From the NCBI RefSeq assembly GCF_016862315.1, contig NZ_BOMS01000005.1, positions 49,430-113,429 of the forward strand: a stretch of 64,000 nucleotides of DNA, given 5' to 3'. Made by a program: the position numbers and the translations under genes. Below are positions 50,651-58,505 of the stretch, one piece after another; the stretch's first letter is position 1; each line of letters starts with the position of its first letter. Origin of the DNA: Actinoplanes palleronii (GTDB lineage: Bacteria; Actinomycetota; Actinomycetes; Mycobacteriales; Micromonosporaceae). The notes under the pieces are model-generated. The model did no database searches, was not told the origin of the DNA, and saw nothing but the letters and a program-made list of their open reading frames with translations.

Positions 50651-51460
50651 ATGCAAGACAACGACGCCTACGTGCGCGAGGTGCACGACAAGGGGTTGCA
50701 GTTCGACCTGCCGACGATGTCCCGGCGGAAGATGCTGACCGTCGCCGGTGGTGTCGGCGCCGCGGTGATCGGCGGCACCCTGGCGACCGCCAACGGCGCC
50801 GACGCCGCGACCGCCGCGGCCGCCTGCGTCGCCGAGGTCGAGTCGGAGACCGCGGGCCCCTACCCGGCCGACGGCTCGAACGGCCCCGACGTCCGGGTGC
50901 AGTCCGGCATCGTGCGCAGCGACATCCGCTCCAGCTTCGGCACCTCGACCACCACCGCGCCGGGTGTGCCGCTGCAGTTCTCGCTGACCGTGCAGAACCT
51001 GGCGTGCACCCTGGTGTCCGGCGCGGCGATCTACGCCTGGCACTGCGACCGGGCCGGGAGGTACTCGCTGTACTCGTCCGGGGTGACCAACCAGAACTAC
51101 CTGCGCGGCATCCAGGTCACCAACTCGTCCGGGGTGGCGACGTTCACCAGCATCTTCCCGGGCTGCTACTCGGGCCGCTGGCCGCACATCCACTTCGAGG
51201 TCTACTCGTCGCTGGCCGCCGCCACCAGCGGTGCCGGGCCGATCCGGAAGACCTCGCAGATCGCCCTGCCCAAGGACGTGTCGTCGACGGTGTACTCCAG
51301 CGCCACCGGGTACTCCGCGAGCGTCACCAACCTGAGCCGGATCACCCTGGCCAGCGACATGGTCTTCGGTGACGACCTGGCGGCCCGGGAGATGGCGACG
51401 GTGACCGGCTCGGTCGCGGCCGGCTACGTCGCGAACCTCACCATCACCGTCAACCTGTAA
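50651..51460 (+). CDS. Tat-exported intradiol ring-cleavage dioxygenase
   Basis: 269 aa. Tat signal SRRKMLTVAGGVGAAVIGG (about 25-43) with an N-terminal cytoplasmic extension, as in the secreted protocatechuate-dioxygenase-like proteins of actinomycetes. The mature domain opens with ETAGPYPADGSNGPDVR, followed by AAIYAWHCDRAGRYSLY (first Fe Tyr region), NQNYLRGIQVTNSSGVATF (second Tyr region) and GCYSGRWPHIHFEVY with the two Fe His ligands. It binds Fe(III) via Tyr/His and cleaves a catechol outside the cell; secreted members often function on lignin or humic aromatics. GAGGAG precedes the ATG. Monocistronic. Confidence 0.92.
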   Translation: MQDNDAYVREVHDKGLQFDLPTMSRRKMLTVAGGVGAAVIGGTLATANGADAATAAAACVAEVESETAGPYPADGSNGPDVRVQSGIVRSDIRSSFGTSTTTAPGVPLQFSLTVQNLACTLVSGAAIYAWHCDRAGRYSLYSSGVTNQNYLRGIQVTNSSGVATFTSIFPGCYSGRWPHIHFEVYSSLAAATSGAGPIRKTSQIALPKDVSSTVYSSATGYSASVTNLSRITLASDMVFGDDLAAREMATVTGSVAAGYVANLTITVNL

Positions 51461-51465
51461 GGAAG

Positions 51466-51496
51466 GGGGCCCCGCGACGGGCAGCAGCGGGGCCCC
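51466..51496. terminator. Bidirectional terminator
   Basis: GGGGCCCCGC (51466-51475) pairs with GCGGGGCCCC (51487-51496), loop 11 nt, followed by TCTTTC on the plus side and CTTCC on the minus side. Lies between the convergent dioxygenase and dehydrogenase genes. Confidence 0.75.
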
Positions 51497-51500
51497 TCTT

Positions 51501-52736
51501 TCACTTCCGCACCATCCCGTGCGGGTCGAGGACGTACTTGCGGGCCGCACCCTGGTCGAACTCCGTGTAGCCGCGCGGGGCGTCGTCCAGCGGGATCGGC
51601 GTGGCGTTGACGTTCTTCGCGATCTGCACCCGGTCGTGCAGGATCGCCATCATCAGCCCGTGGTGGTATTTCATCACCGGGCACTGGCCGGTCACGAACG
51701 AGTGCGACTTCGCCCAGCCCAGCCCGAGCCGCAGGGAGAGCGAGCCGACCTTCGCGTCGTCGTCGACACCGCCCGGGTCACCGGTCACGTACAGGCCCGG
51801 GATGCCGATCCCGCCGCCGGCCCGGGTCAGGTCCATCAGCGAGTTGAGCACCGTGGCCGGCTTCTCGGTCTGCGCATCCCGGCCGTGGCCGCGCGCCTCG
51901 AACCCGACCGCGTCGACCGCGCAGTCGACGAGCGGCTGCCCGATCGCCGGGGCGGACGGCCCGAGGATCTGCTGCACCTGGTCGGCCGGCTCGCCCTGCG
52001 CCACGTTCACCGTCTCGCAACCGAAACTGCGCGCCTGGGCCAGCCGCTCCTCGTTCAGGTCACCGACGATCACGACGGCCGCGCCGAGCAGGAACGCCGA
52101 GCTGGCCGCGGCCAGGCCGACCGGGCCGGCGCCGGCGATGTAGACGGTCGAACCGGTGGTCACGCCCGCGCTCACACAGCCGTGATAGCCGGTCGGGAAG
52201 ATGTCGGAGAGCATGGTCAGGTCGAGGATCTTCGCGAGCGCCTGGTCGCGGTCGGGGAAGCGGAGCAGGTTCCAGTCGGCGTACGGGACCATCACGTACT
52301 CGGCCTGACCGCCGACCCAGCCACCCATGTCGACGTAGCCGTACGCCGAACCGGGGCGGTCCGGGTTGACGTTCAGGCAGACGCCGGTCTTGCGTTCCTT
52401 GCAGTTGCGGCACCGGCCGCAGGAGATGTTGAACGGCACCGAGACGATGTCACCGGTCTTGACGAACTCGACGTCCGGCCCGACGTCGATCACCTCGCCG
52501 GTGATCTCGTGCCCCAGGACCAGGCCCTCCGGCGCGGTCGTCCGGCCCCGCACCATGTGCTGGTCGCTGCCGCAGATGTTGCTCGTCACCGTCTTCAGGA
52601 TCACGCCGTGCGGGGTGCGCCGGCCGACGTTCATCTTGTTCACGCCGGGACCGTCTTTGACCTCGTACGACGGGTACTCCACGTCGCGGATCTCCACACG
52701 TCCGGGGCCCTGGTAGACAACGGCTCTGTTGCCCAT
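51501..52736 (-). CDS. Glutathione-independent formaldehyde dehydrogenase-like
   Basis: 411 aa zinc-dependent medium-chain dehydrogenase of the P. putida FdhA type. VVYQGPGRVEIRDVEYP at the start; catalytic Zn site in SNICGSDQHMVRG and GLVLGHEITGEV; structural Zn cluster CGRCRNCKERKTGVC (C-x2-C-x2-C-x7-C); NAD motif AGAGPVGLAAA (about 179). The insert at about 120-160 (DMGGWVGGQAEYVMVPYADWNLLRFPD) and the length are typical of FdhA, not of alcohol dehydrogenase. It oxidises formaldehyde or similar aldehydes with tightly bound NAD. ATG 52736 is chosen; upstream codons have no similarity. Convergent with the dioxygenase. Confidence 0.9.
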   Translation of the reverse strand: MGNRAVVYQGPGRVEIRDVEYPSYEVKDGPGVNKMNVGRRTPHGVILKTVTSNICGSDQHMVRGRTTAPEGLVLGHEITGEVIDVGPDVEFVKTGDIVSVPFNISCGRCRNCKERKTGVCLNVNPDRPGSAYGYVDMGGWVGGQAEYVMVPYADWNLLRFPDRDQALAKILDLTMLSDIFPTGYHGCVSAGVTTGSTVYIAGAGPVGLAAASSAFLLGAAVVIVGDLNEERLAQARSFGCETVNVAQGEPADQVQQILGPSAPAIGQPLVDCAVDAVGFEARGHGRDAQTEKPATVLNSLMDLTRAGGGIGIPGLYVTGDPGGVDDDAKVGSLSLRLGLGWAKSHSFVTGQCPVMKYHHGLMMAILHDRVQIAKNVNATPIPLDDAPRGYTEFDQGAARKYVLDPHGMVRK

Positions 52737-52862
52737 GGTGATCTCCCATCCTGGTGAGCAGTCGATCCTGATGTTTCTCGCGTGGTAGCCGGAAATGAAC
52801 CCTCGGTAGTGGCAACGCGCGTCGAAAATCGCATTGCACCCATCCAGTGGCATCATTCGCTC

Positions 52863-53750
52863 GTGATCGACTTTCTGCGGACGCTGCCGCTCGACGGAAT
52901 CGACATGCTGGTCTCGTGGAACGGCTCACGGGTCCAGGTCCGGGACCCCCGGAACGACCGGCTGATCAGTGAGTCCGCCGCGCTCGGCGCGATCACCGGG
53001 CTGACCGTGTGCCCGGTCGCCTGGCGGGATCCGCTGATCGCGACCGGTACCGGCGACGGCGCCGGCTGGCTGGAGCCACGCAGCGGGGTGGCCGCGCACC
53101 CGGACTCCCCCGCCGGCGCCCTCGGCGGGATGGCGGCGTGGGCCGGGACCCTGCTGGCCGGCACGTCCGCCGATCCGTTCATGCTGATCCGCTGGGACGC
53201 CGGGACCGGCGCCCGCCTGGAACCGCTCGGCCGGCACGAGGACCAGGTCACCGCACTCGCCGTGGTGGACCTGCCGGACGGGCCGATCGTCTGCGCCGGG
53301 GACCGGACCGGGGCGATCCGGCGCTGGGATCCGCGTACCGGGGCGCGGGCCGGCCTCCCGCTGGTGGTCGGCGACGACATCATCCGGGCGATCACCCCGG
53401 TCCTGCTGCCGGACGGCCGCCGGCTGATCGCCGCGGCGACCGCCGACCTGCACCGGTGGGACGCCACGACCGGCGAACCGATCGGGGTACCGGTCGTGGT
53501 GGACAGCGCCGCGGTGCACAGCCTGGACGCGGTGCTGGTGAACGGGCGGGTCGAGCTGATCACCGCGGGGTCCGACGAGGTGGTGCGCCGCTGGGACGCG
53601 GCGACCGGCGAACCGGTCGGCGACCCGATGCCGGGCCGCTCGGCGACCGTGCTGCACCGGTACGGCCAGCTCACCCTCGCGGTCGGCACCCTGACCGGCG
53701 CGGTCGACCTGCGTCCGCTCGGCCAGCCGCACCCGGACCGCCGCACCTGA
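52863..53750 (+). CDS. WD40/beta-propeller-like protein
   Basis: 295 aa from GTG 52863 (an in-frame GTG at 52782 would add 27 residues). WD-type blades with the repeated motif (I/R/H)RWDxxTGxxxGxP: LIRWDAGTGARLEPLG, IRRWDPRTGARAGLPL, LHRWDATTGEPIGVPV, VRRWDAATGEPVGDPM, about 40-50 residues apart; around five to six blades. No signal peptide. Such propellers are binding platforms; many actinobacterial ones have no known role. Divergent from the dehydrogenase, monocistronic. Confidence 0.75.
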   Translation: MIDFLRTLPLDGIDMLVSWNGSRVQVRDPRNDRLISESAALGAITGLTVCPVAWRDPLIATGTGDGAGWLEPRSGVAAHPDSPAGALGGMAAWAGTLLAGTSADPFMLIRWDAGTGARLEPLGRHEDQVTALAVVDLPDGPIVCAGDRTGAIRRWDPRTGARAGLPLVVGDDIIRAITPVLLPDGRRLIAAATADLHRWDATTGEPIGVPVVVDSAAVHSLDAVLVNGRVELITAGSDEVVRRWDAATGEPVGDPMPGRSATVLHRYGQLTLAVGTLTGAVDLRPLGQPHPDRRT

Positions 53751-53774
53751 TCCACCGGGCCGTGTCCGGGGGTT

Positions 53775-53836
53775 CATCCCCGTGCCCCAGGGTTACCGCG
53801 ACGATCATCCCCGTGCCCGAGGGTTACCGCGACGAC
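53775..53836. repeat. 31-nt tandem duplication
   Basis: CATCCCCGTGCCCCAGGG... at 53775-53805 is repeated at 53806-53836 with two differences (period 31). It lies directly upstream of the small open frame at 53846. Confidence 0.7.
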
Positions 53837-53845
53837 GGAGGTGCC

Positions 53846-54115
53846 ATGGACATCTGGTTGAGGCCGGTCAACCCGGCGGTCTCCGCCGAGGCCGCGACGT
53901 GGGAGACGCGCTAGGTGCTGCGGCGGATCCGGGACCGGTCGTTTTCTTCCCGGTACGGGCTGGGAGCTCTCGTACGCCGTGGTCGCCGCCCTGGCCCGCA
54001 GCCTGGAAGGGTTCATCGAGCGGCAGACCGAGGCGGTGTGGCAGCTCGAGCAGCGCCGTGGTCACCCTGCCCACCCTCGTCCTGACCTGGGCCAAACGCC
54101 GCGGCTGGTGGTGAA
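53846..54115 (+). pseudogene. Decayed small gene
   Basis: ATG 53846 with GGAGG 5 nt upstream opens a 22-codon frame (MDIWLRPVNPAVSAEAATWE...) stopped by TAG. Downstream the codon bias of a gene continues in shifting frames, for example WELSYAVVAALARSLEGF and IERQTEAVWQLEQRRGHP (53966 onwards), with no start of their own. Looks like a once longer protein broken by a stop and frameshifts. The original function is not recognisable. Confidence 0.4.
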
Positions 54116-54160
54116 CCACCCCGCCGCAAACCGAAAGCCAGGCCGTCGCAAAACGAAAGA

Positions 54161-55396
54161 TCAGGCGGCGTCGCGGCGGCGGGACGGGTCGATGATCTCG
54201 CGGTGCCGGGCCGGCCGGCGCGCCGCCGGCAACTGCGGCCCGACCCGCGCGGGCCAGATCCGCTGCGGGCGGTCGGCGAGTTTCGGCCGGTCGCGGGGCA
54301 CCAGCGTGCGGTCCGGCGGCACCCAGATCGGCAGCGGCGCCCACGCCGGCCCCCACCAGACGATCACGCCGTAGCCCCGGACCAGCGGCGGCTGCAACGC
54401 CGGCCACCGCGCCTCGAGCGGGATCGCCAGCCGCCACGCCTCGATCGGGACGAGGCCGGCGACCGGGTGCCCGGCCGCGCCGAACAGCACCGGCAGCGGC
54501 GGGGCGGGCAGGGCGTGCGGCTCGACGCCGGCCGGCAGCGCGCCGGGTTCGGCCTTCTCGGCGGCGGTCGCAACGGTCGCCGGGGCGCTGGCCAGCACGA
54601 TCGCGCAGCAGACGGTGACCAGCGCGGCGCCCAAGGCGACCGGTTCCCAGCCGGGCCGGACGGTGTCGCCGAGGATGGTCAGCGCGATCACCGACGGCGC
54701 GATCACCTCACCGGTCCAGTGCACCGCGGTGACCCGGCCGACGTCGCCGCGCTGCAACGCGTTCGCGTACATCACCATGCCGTTGGCCGCGAAGACCAGC
54801 AGCACCCAGGTGAGCGGCTCGGTGGCGATGGTCCAGGCGGCCGAGCCCATCGTGGTCATCTCGTCGTCGGGCAGGTGCAGGGCGCGGCCACCGAGCGCGG
54901 CGGCGCCGACCGAGAGCCCGCCGACCGCGGCGATCAGGCCGGGAACGCCGGTCCTGGTGGCGGCCCAGCCGAGCACCAGCACCACGACCAGGGCGACGCA
55001 GAACCCGATCCGCAGCCCGGAGGAGGCGGCCACCATGGTCTGCTGGCCGGCCGAGAGGGCCAGCCCGGCCAGCGCGCACATGGTGATCGCGATGGCCGCC
55101 ACGTCGCGGCGGCGCAGCCGGGAGCCGAGGAACAGCCAGGCGGCCAGCGCGGTGATCGCGAGCGAGCCGGCCAGCACCGACTCGACCAGGTAGACCGCCA
55201 GCTCGCGCAGGGCGATCATCGAGCCGAGCCAGGCGGCCATGTCCAGCGCGATGCCGATCAGGTAGAGCGGATGCCCCAGCGTGCTGACCGCGCTGGTGCT
55301 GCGCCGGGCGCCGATGGCCTGCAGGATCGAACCGACCGCGTAGCAGAGCGAGCCACCGATGGCGATGCTCAGCGCGACCCAGCCGGCGGTCGTCAT
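54161..55396 (-). CDS. EamA/DMT-like membrane transporter
   Basis: 411 aa. Ten membrane segments in the first 280 residues, from WVALSIAIGGSLCYAVGSILQAIGARR to PVALGAALVTVCCAIVLA, in the 5+5 pattern of drug/metabolite transporters; both halves have the short basic loops (RRRD, RPGWEP). The last 130 residues (from about 285) form a Pro/Arg/Trp-rich cytoplasmic tail (WWGPAWAPLPIWVPPDR) not found in typical EamA proteins. The substrate is unknown. Lies just downstream of the block-two EPS genes on the same strand, 37 nt after the DegT-like stop, so it may be co-transcribed. Confidence 0.75.
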   Translation of the reverse strand: MTTAGWVALSIAIGGSLCYAVGSILQAIGARRSTSAVSTLGHPLYLIGIALDMAAWLGSMIALRELAVYLVESVLAGSLAITALAAWLFLGSRLRRRDVAAIAITMCALAGLALSAGQQTMVAASSGLRIGFCVALVVVLVLGWAATRTGVPGLIAAVGGLSVGAAALGGRALHLPDDEMTTMGSAAWTIATEPLTWVLLVFAANGMVMYANALQRGDVGRVTAVHWTGEVIAPSVIALTILGDTVRPGWEPVALGAALVTVCCAIVLASAPATVATAAEKAEPGALPAGVEPHALPAPPLPVLFGAAGHPVAGLVPIEAWRLAIPLEARWPALQPPLVRGYGVIVWWGPAWAPLPIWVPPDRTLVPRDRPKLADRPQRIWPARVGPQLPAARRPARHREIIDPSRRRDAA

Positions 55397-55433
55397 CTCG
55401 ATCGACCGCCGTCACCGAGGGTGTTGGCAGCTC

Positions 55434-56534
55434 TCACGCCCTGATGATATGGCCCGTCTTCGATTCGCGCGAGGCCTGCGCGGTGAACTCGGTGACCACG
55501 TCGACGATCCGGCACACATCTCCTGGGCTGCACCGATGATCAACTGGCAGGGTCAGCATCCGGTCCGCCCACGCGGCCGCCTCGTGATCGCCGCTCCACC
55601 ATCCGCGCCGATCCTGCCGCCAGTGCACCGGCGCGAAGATCGCATTCTCGGCGAGACGCACCAGCAGCGCGTCACGGTCGCTCTCCGAGGGCAGGGCGAG
55701 CGGCAGGCGGAACGGCGCGGCGTCGCTGTCCCTTCCGGATCGACCATATTTGGTACGTCCATAGAGCCCGGTCCGCACCGCTTCCACGTTCCGGCTGCCC
55801 GCCGCGCGGATCCCGGACACGTCAAGCATCGGCAGCACCGCAGCCGTGACCGTGCTGGCCGGCCCGGCGCTGCCCAGCAACGTGCCCTCGCCGCGCCGCT
55901 GCAGGGCCCGGAAGCTCTCCTTCGGCACCGGCTGCCCGGCCAGCCACCCGCCCTTGAGCAGCATCGCGGCGAGTTTCTCGGCCGCGCCCTGGCTCTCCGG
56001 CCCTTCCGTGCCGGGCAGCTCCCGTCCCACCGGCGACCACAGCAGCCCGCCGTCCGGCACCGGCAGCGTCTTGCGCAGCGACGCCACCGCGTACGCCGCG
56101 GTGCTCGTCCGCGCCCACCCGCTGAACGGGTCGTGCGAGTGATCCTCGATCACCGGGATCGCCGGGTGCGCGCCGATCCACGCCGCCCAGCCCGCACCGT
56201 CCTCGCGGCCGAAGAGGTTCTGCGCGAGCACCACGTCACCGGGCCGGGTCCGCAGCGTCTCCCAGCGCGGCCCCCGCCCGTCCGGCAGCTGCCGGTAGTA
56301 CGTGACCGGCAGGCACTCGGCGAGCGCCTCGGCCACCCCCATGCAGAAGTACGACGGCACGTGCAGCCGCCCGCCCGGCGCGAGCAGTCGGAGCAGCGCG
56401 CGCAACGCCCCGCACCCGGTCGCGAACAGTTCCCGCCGTGACGGCAGCCAGCCGGGCAGCCCGCCACCGGTCAGCACCGCCGGGTCCCAGTGGAACTCCG
56501 AGCCGATCTCCCGGGCCGCCGGTTCAGGTGGCAC
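55434..56534 (-). CDS. DegT-like PLP-fold protein of EPS block two
   Basis: 366 aa, fold-type I aminotransferase-like. RRELFATGCGALRALLRLL (about 33) corresponds to the phosphate-binding helix, RTRPGDVVLAQNLFGRE, then PVIEDHSHDPFSGWARTS (Asp to PLP N, about 132) and AVASLRKTLPVPDGGLLW, in which the Lys at about 154 is the likely Schiff-base residue. More divergent than the DegT protein at 34462. GTG start overlapping the sugar transferase stop by 11 nt. Likely amino-sugar formation for the EPS, or a non-catalytic relative. Confidence 0.75.
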   Translation of the reverse strand: MPPEPAAREIGSEFHWDPAVLTGGGLPGWLPSRRELFATGCGALRALLRLLAPGGRLHVPSYFCMGVAEALAECLPVTYYRQLPDGRGPRWETLRTRPGDVVLAQNLFGREDGAGWAAWIGAHPAIPVIEDHSHDPFSGWARTSTAAYAVASLRKTLPVPDGGLLWSPVGRELPGTEGPESQGAAEKLAAMLLKGGWLAGQPVPKESFRALQRRGEGTLLGSAGPASTVTAAVLPMLDVSGIRAAGSRNVEAVRTGLYGRTKYGRSGRDSDAAPFRLPLALPSESDRDALLVRLAENAIFAPVHWRQDRRGWWSGDHEAAAWADRMLTLPVDHRCSPGDVCRIVDVVTEFTAQASRESKTGHIIRA

Positions 56535-57210
56535 GGGACAGGTCCTCGGCCGGGGCCGGCTCCGCCACCCGTTGCTGCGGGATCTCCACGGCCCGCTCGA
56601 TGTTGAGCGTGTCCACGTGCACCGGCGGCTCGCCGCGGCGCAGCCCGGTCACGGTCCGCCCGACGATCCGCAGGTCCAGCAGCGGCGACCAGTGGTCGAT
56701 GTACCAGCGGTCCAGCACGAACCGGGCCGGCCAGTCGATGTCGTCGCGCCCGTTGACCTGCGCCCAGCCGGTGATCCCGGGCCGCACCTCGAGGCGCCGG
56801 GCGTCCAGCGGCGAGTAGTTCGCCACCTGCGGCAGCACGTCCGGGCGCGGCCCGACCAGGTTCATCCGGCCGGACACCACGTTGAGCAGCTGGGGCAGCT
56901 CGTCGAGGCTGGTGCGCCGCAGGAACCGGCCGCACCGGGTGATCCGCGGGTCGTCGTGCAGCAGGCCGAACGGGTCGGCCATGCCCAGCTGCGCGCTCAT
57001 CGCCACGCTGTCGTGCACCATCGACCGGAACTTCAGCATCCGGAACGGCTGGCCACCACGGCCGGCCCGGTCCTGGACGAACAGCACACCCTTGCCGTCG
57101 GCGACCCGGATCCACAGGGCGACCCCCAGGATCAGCGGTGCCAGCAGGATCAGTGCGACGGCGGCGGCGAGTTGGTTGATCAGGTTCCAGATCGGGCGTA
57201 CGAGGTCCAC
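56524..57210 (-). CDS. Priming sugar transferase (WcaJ/WbaP-like)
   Basis: 228 aa, bacterial sugar transferase (polyprenyl-phosphate phosphoglycosyltransferase, short form). One N-terminal reentrant membrane helix (about 10-32), then the catalytic core: FVQDRAGRGGQPFRMLKFRSM, RFLRRTSLDELPQLLNVVSG (the D-E pair of the family), MNLVGPRPDVLPQVANY, RPGITGWAQVNGRDDIDWPARFVLDRWYIDHWS. It loads the first sugar-1-phosphate on undecaprenyl phosphate and so starts EPS repeat synthesis. The only such enzyme in the window; the Wzx/Wzy of block one need it. Confidence 0.93.
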   Translation of the reverse strand: MDLVRPIWNLINQLAAAVALILLAPLILGVALWIRVADGKGVLFVQDRAGRGGQPFRMLKFRSMVHDSVAMSAQLGMADPFGLLHDDPRITRCGRFLRRTSLDELPQLLNVVSGRMNLVGPRPDVLPQVANYSPLDARRLEVRPGITGWAQVNGRDDIDWPARFVLDRWYIDHWSPLLDLRIVGRTVTGLRRGEPPVHVDTLNIERAVEIPQQRVAEPAPAEDLSRAT

Positions 57211-57222
57211 GATTCCCCCAGC

Positions 57223-58479
57223 TCAGATCGATTCCACATGGGTTCCGGAGAGACGGCGGCGGGTGTCCAGCACGTACGACGCGTGCTCGACCACCAGGTC
57301 CAGGTCGAACGCGTCGTGATCGGCGAGCACCACCACCGCGTCGGCGGCGGCCACCTGCTCGGCGGTCAGCGGCACCCGGGTCACCCGCTGGTCGACGCGC
57401 GCGTCCTCGACCACGTGCGGGTCGGCGGCCCGGACCTCGGCGCCCATCTCCAGCAGCAGCGTGGCGACCCGGCGGGCCGGCGACTCCCGCGCGTCGCCGC
57501 TGTTCTTCTTGTAGGCGAGACCGAGCAGCAGCACCGTCGATCCGTTCACCGCCTTGCGTTGCCGGTTCAGGGCGGCGACCAGCCGGCGTACGACGTAGTC
57601 CGGCATGTGGTTGTTGATGTCGTTGGCCAGCTCGACGAAGCGGAAGCTCTGCCCGAGGGTCCGCTGCACCCGCCAGGACAGGTAGGACGGGTCGATCGGC
57701 AGGCAGTGCCCGCCGACACCGGGCCCGGGCACGAACCGCATGAAGCCGAACGGTTTCGACGACGCGGCGTCGATCGCCTCCCAGACGTCGATGCCGAGGT
57801 CGTGCGCGTACACCGCGAGCTCGTTGACCAGCGCGATGTTGACGTGCCGGAACGTGTTCTCGAGCAGCTTGGCCAGCTCGGCGACCTTGGGGTCGGAGAC
57901 CGGCACGGTCGTCTCCACCACCGACGCGTAGAACTCCTGGACCTTCGCCAGCGACGCCGGGTTGATCCCGGAGACCACCTTCGGCGTGGTGGCCAGGTTC
58001 CACTGCCGGTTGCCCGGGTCGATGCGCTCCGGGCTGTAACCGAGGTGGAAGTCCACCCCGGCGATCAGGCCGGAACCCTCCTCGAGCAGCGGGCCGACCA
58101 GCTCGCCGGTGGTGCCCGGGTAGGTGGTCGACTCCAGCGCGACGGTCGCGCCGGGCCGCAGATAGCGGGCCAGGGTGCGGGCCGATTCCTCGATGTAGCG
58201 CAGGTCCGGGGTGCCCTCGCGCAGCGGCGTCGGCACCGCGATCACCGCGATGTCGAAGCCGGCGCAGGCCCGCGGGTCGGCCGACGGGAGCAGGTTCCCG
58301 CCGGCCAGCACCGCCTGCAGCTGGGCCGAGCTGATGTCGTCGACGTACGACTCGCCGGCCGCGAGCCGCTTGATCCGGTCCTCGTCGACGTCGAAGCCGA
58401 CCACGGCGTGCCCGGCCTCGGCGGCGCGGACCGCGAGCGGCAGCCCCACGTACCCCTGTCCGGCGATGACTACCCGCAT
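57223..58479 (-). CDS. UDP-sugar dehydrogenase (WecC-like)
   Basis: 418 aa. N-terminal NAD domain MRVVIAGQGYVGLPLAVRAAE (GxGxxG), DIAVIAVPTPLREG, SARTLARYLRPGATVALESTTYPGTT; the active-site region PGVGGHCLPIDPSYLSW holds the catalytic Cys (about 258); C-terminal LLGLAYKKNSGDARESPA binds UDP. Matches UDP-N-acetyl-D-mannosamine (or UDP-GlcNAc) dehydrogenase, making a uronic acid for the EPS. ATG 58479 with GGGAGC 9 nt upstream; a longer frame covers the end of the CapD gene only. Codes for the acidic sugar of the polymer. Confidence 0.92.
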   Translation of the reverse strand: MRVVIAGQGYVGLPLAVRAAEAGHAVVGFDVDEDRIKRLAAGESYVDDISSAQLQAVLAGGNLLPSADPRACAGFDIAVIAVPTPLREGTPDLRYIEESARTLARYLRPGATVALESTTYPGTTGELVGPLLEEGSGLIAGVDFHLGYSPERIDPGNRQWNLATTPKVVSGINPASLAKVQEFYASVVETTVPVSDPKVAELAKLLENTFRHVNIALVNELAVYAHDLGIDVWEAIDAASSKPFGFMRFVPGPGVGGHCLPIDPSYLSWRVQRTLGQSFRFVELANDINNHMPDYVVRRLVAALNRQRKAVNGSTVLLLGLAYKKNSGDARESPARRVATLLLEMGAEVRAADPHVVEDARVDQRVTRVPLTAEQVAAADAVVVLADHDAFDLDLVVEHASYVLDTRRRLSGTHVESI

Positions 58480-58505
58480 CTGCGTGCTCCCTACTCGTTC
58501 GGTGC

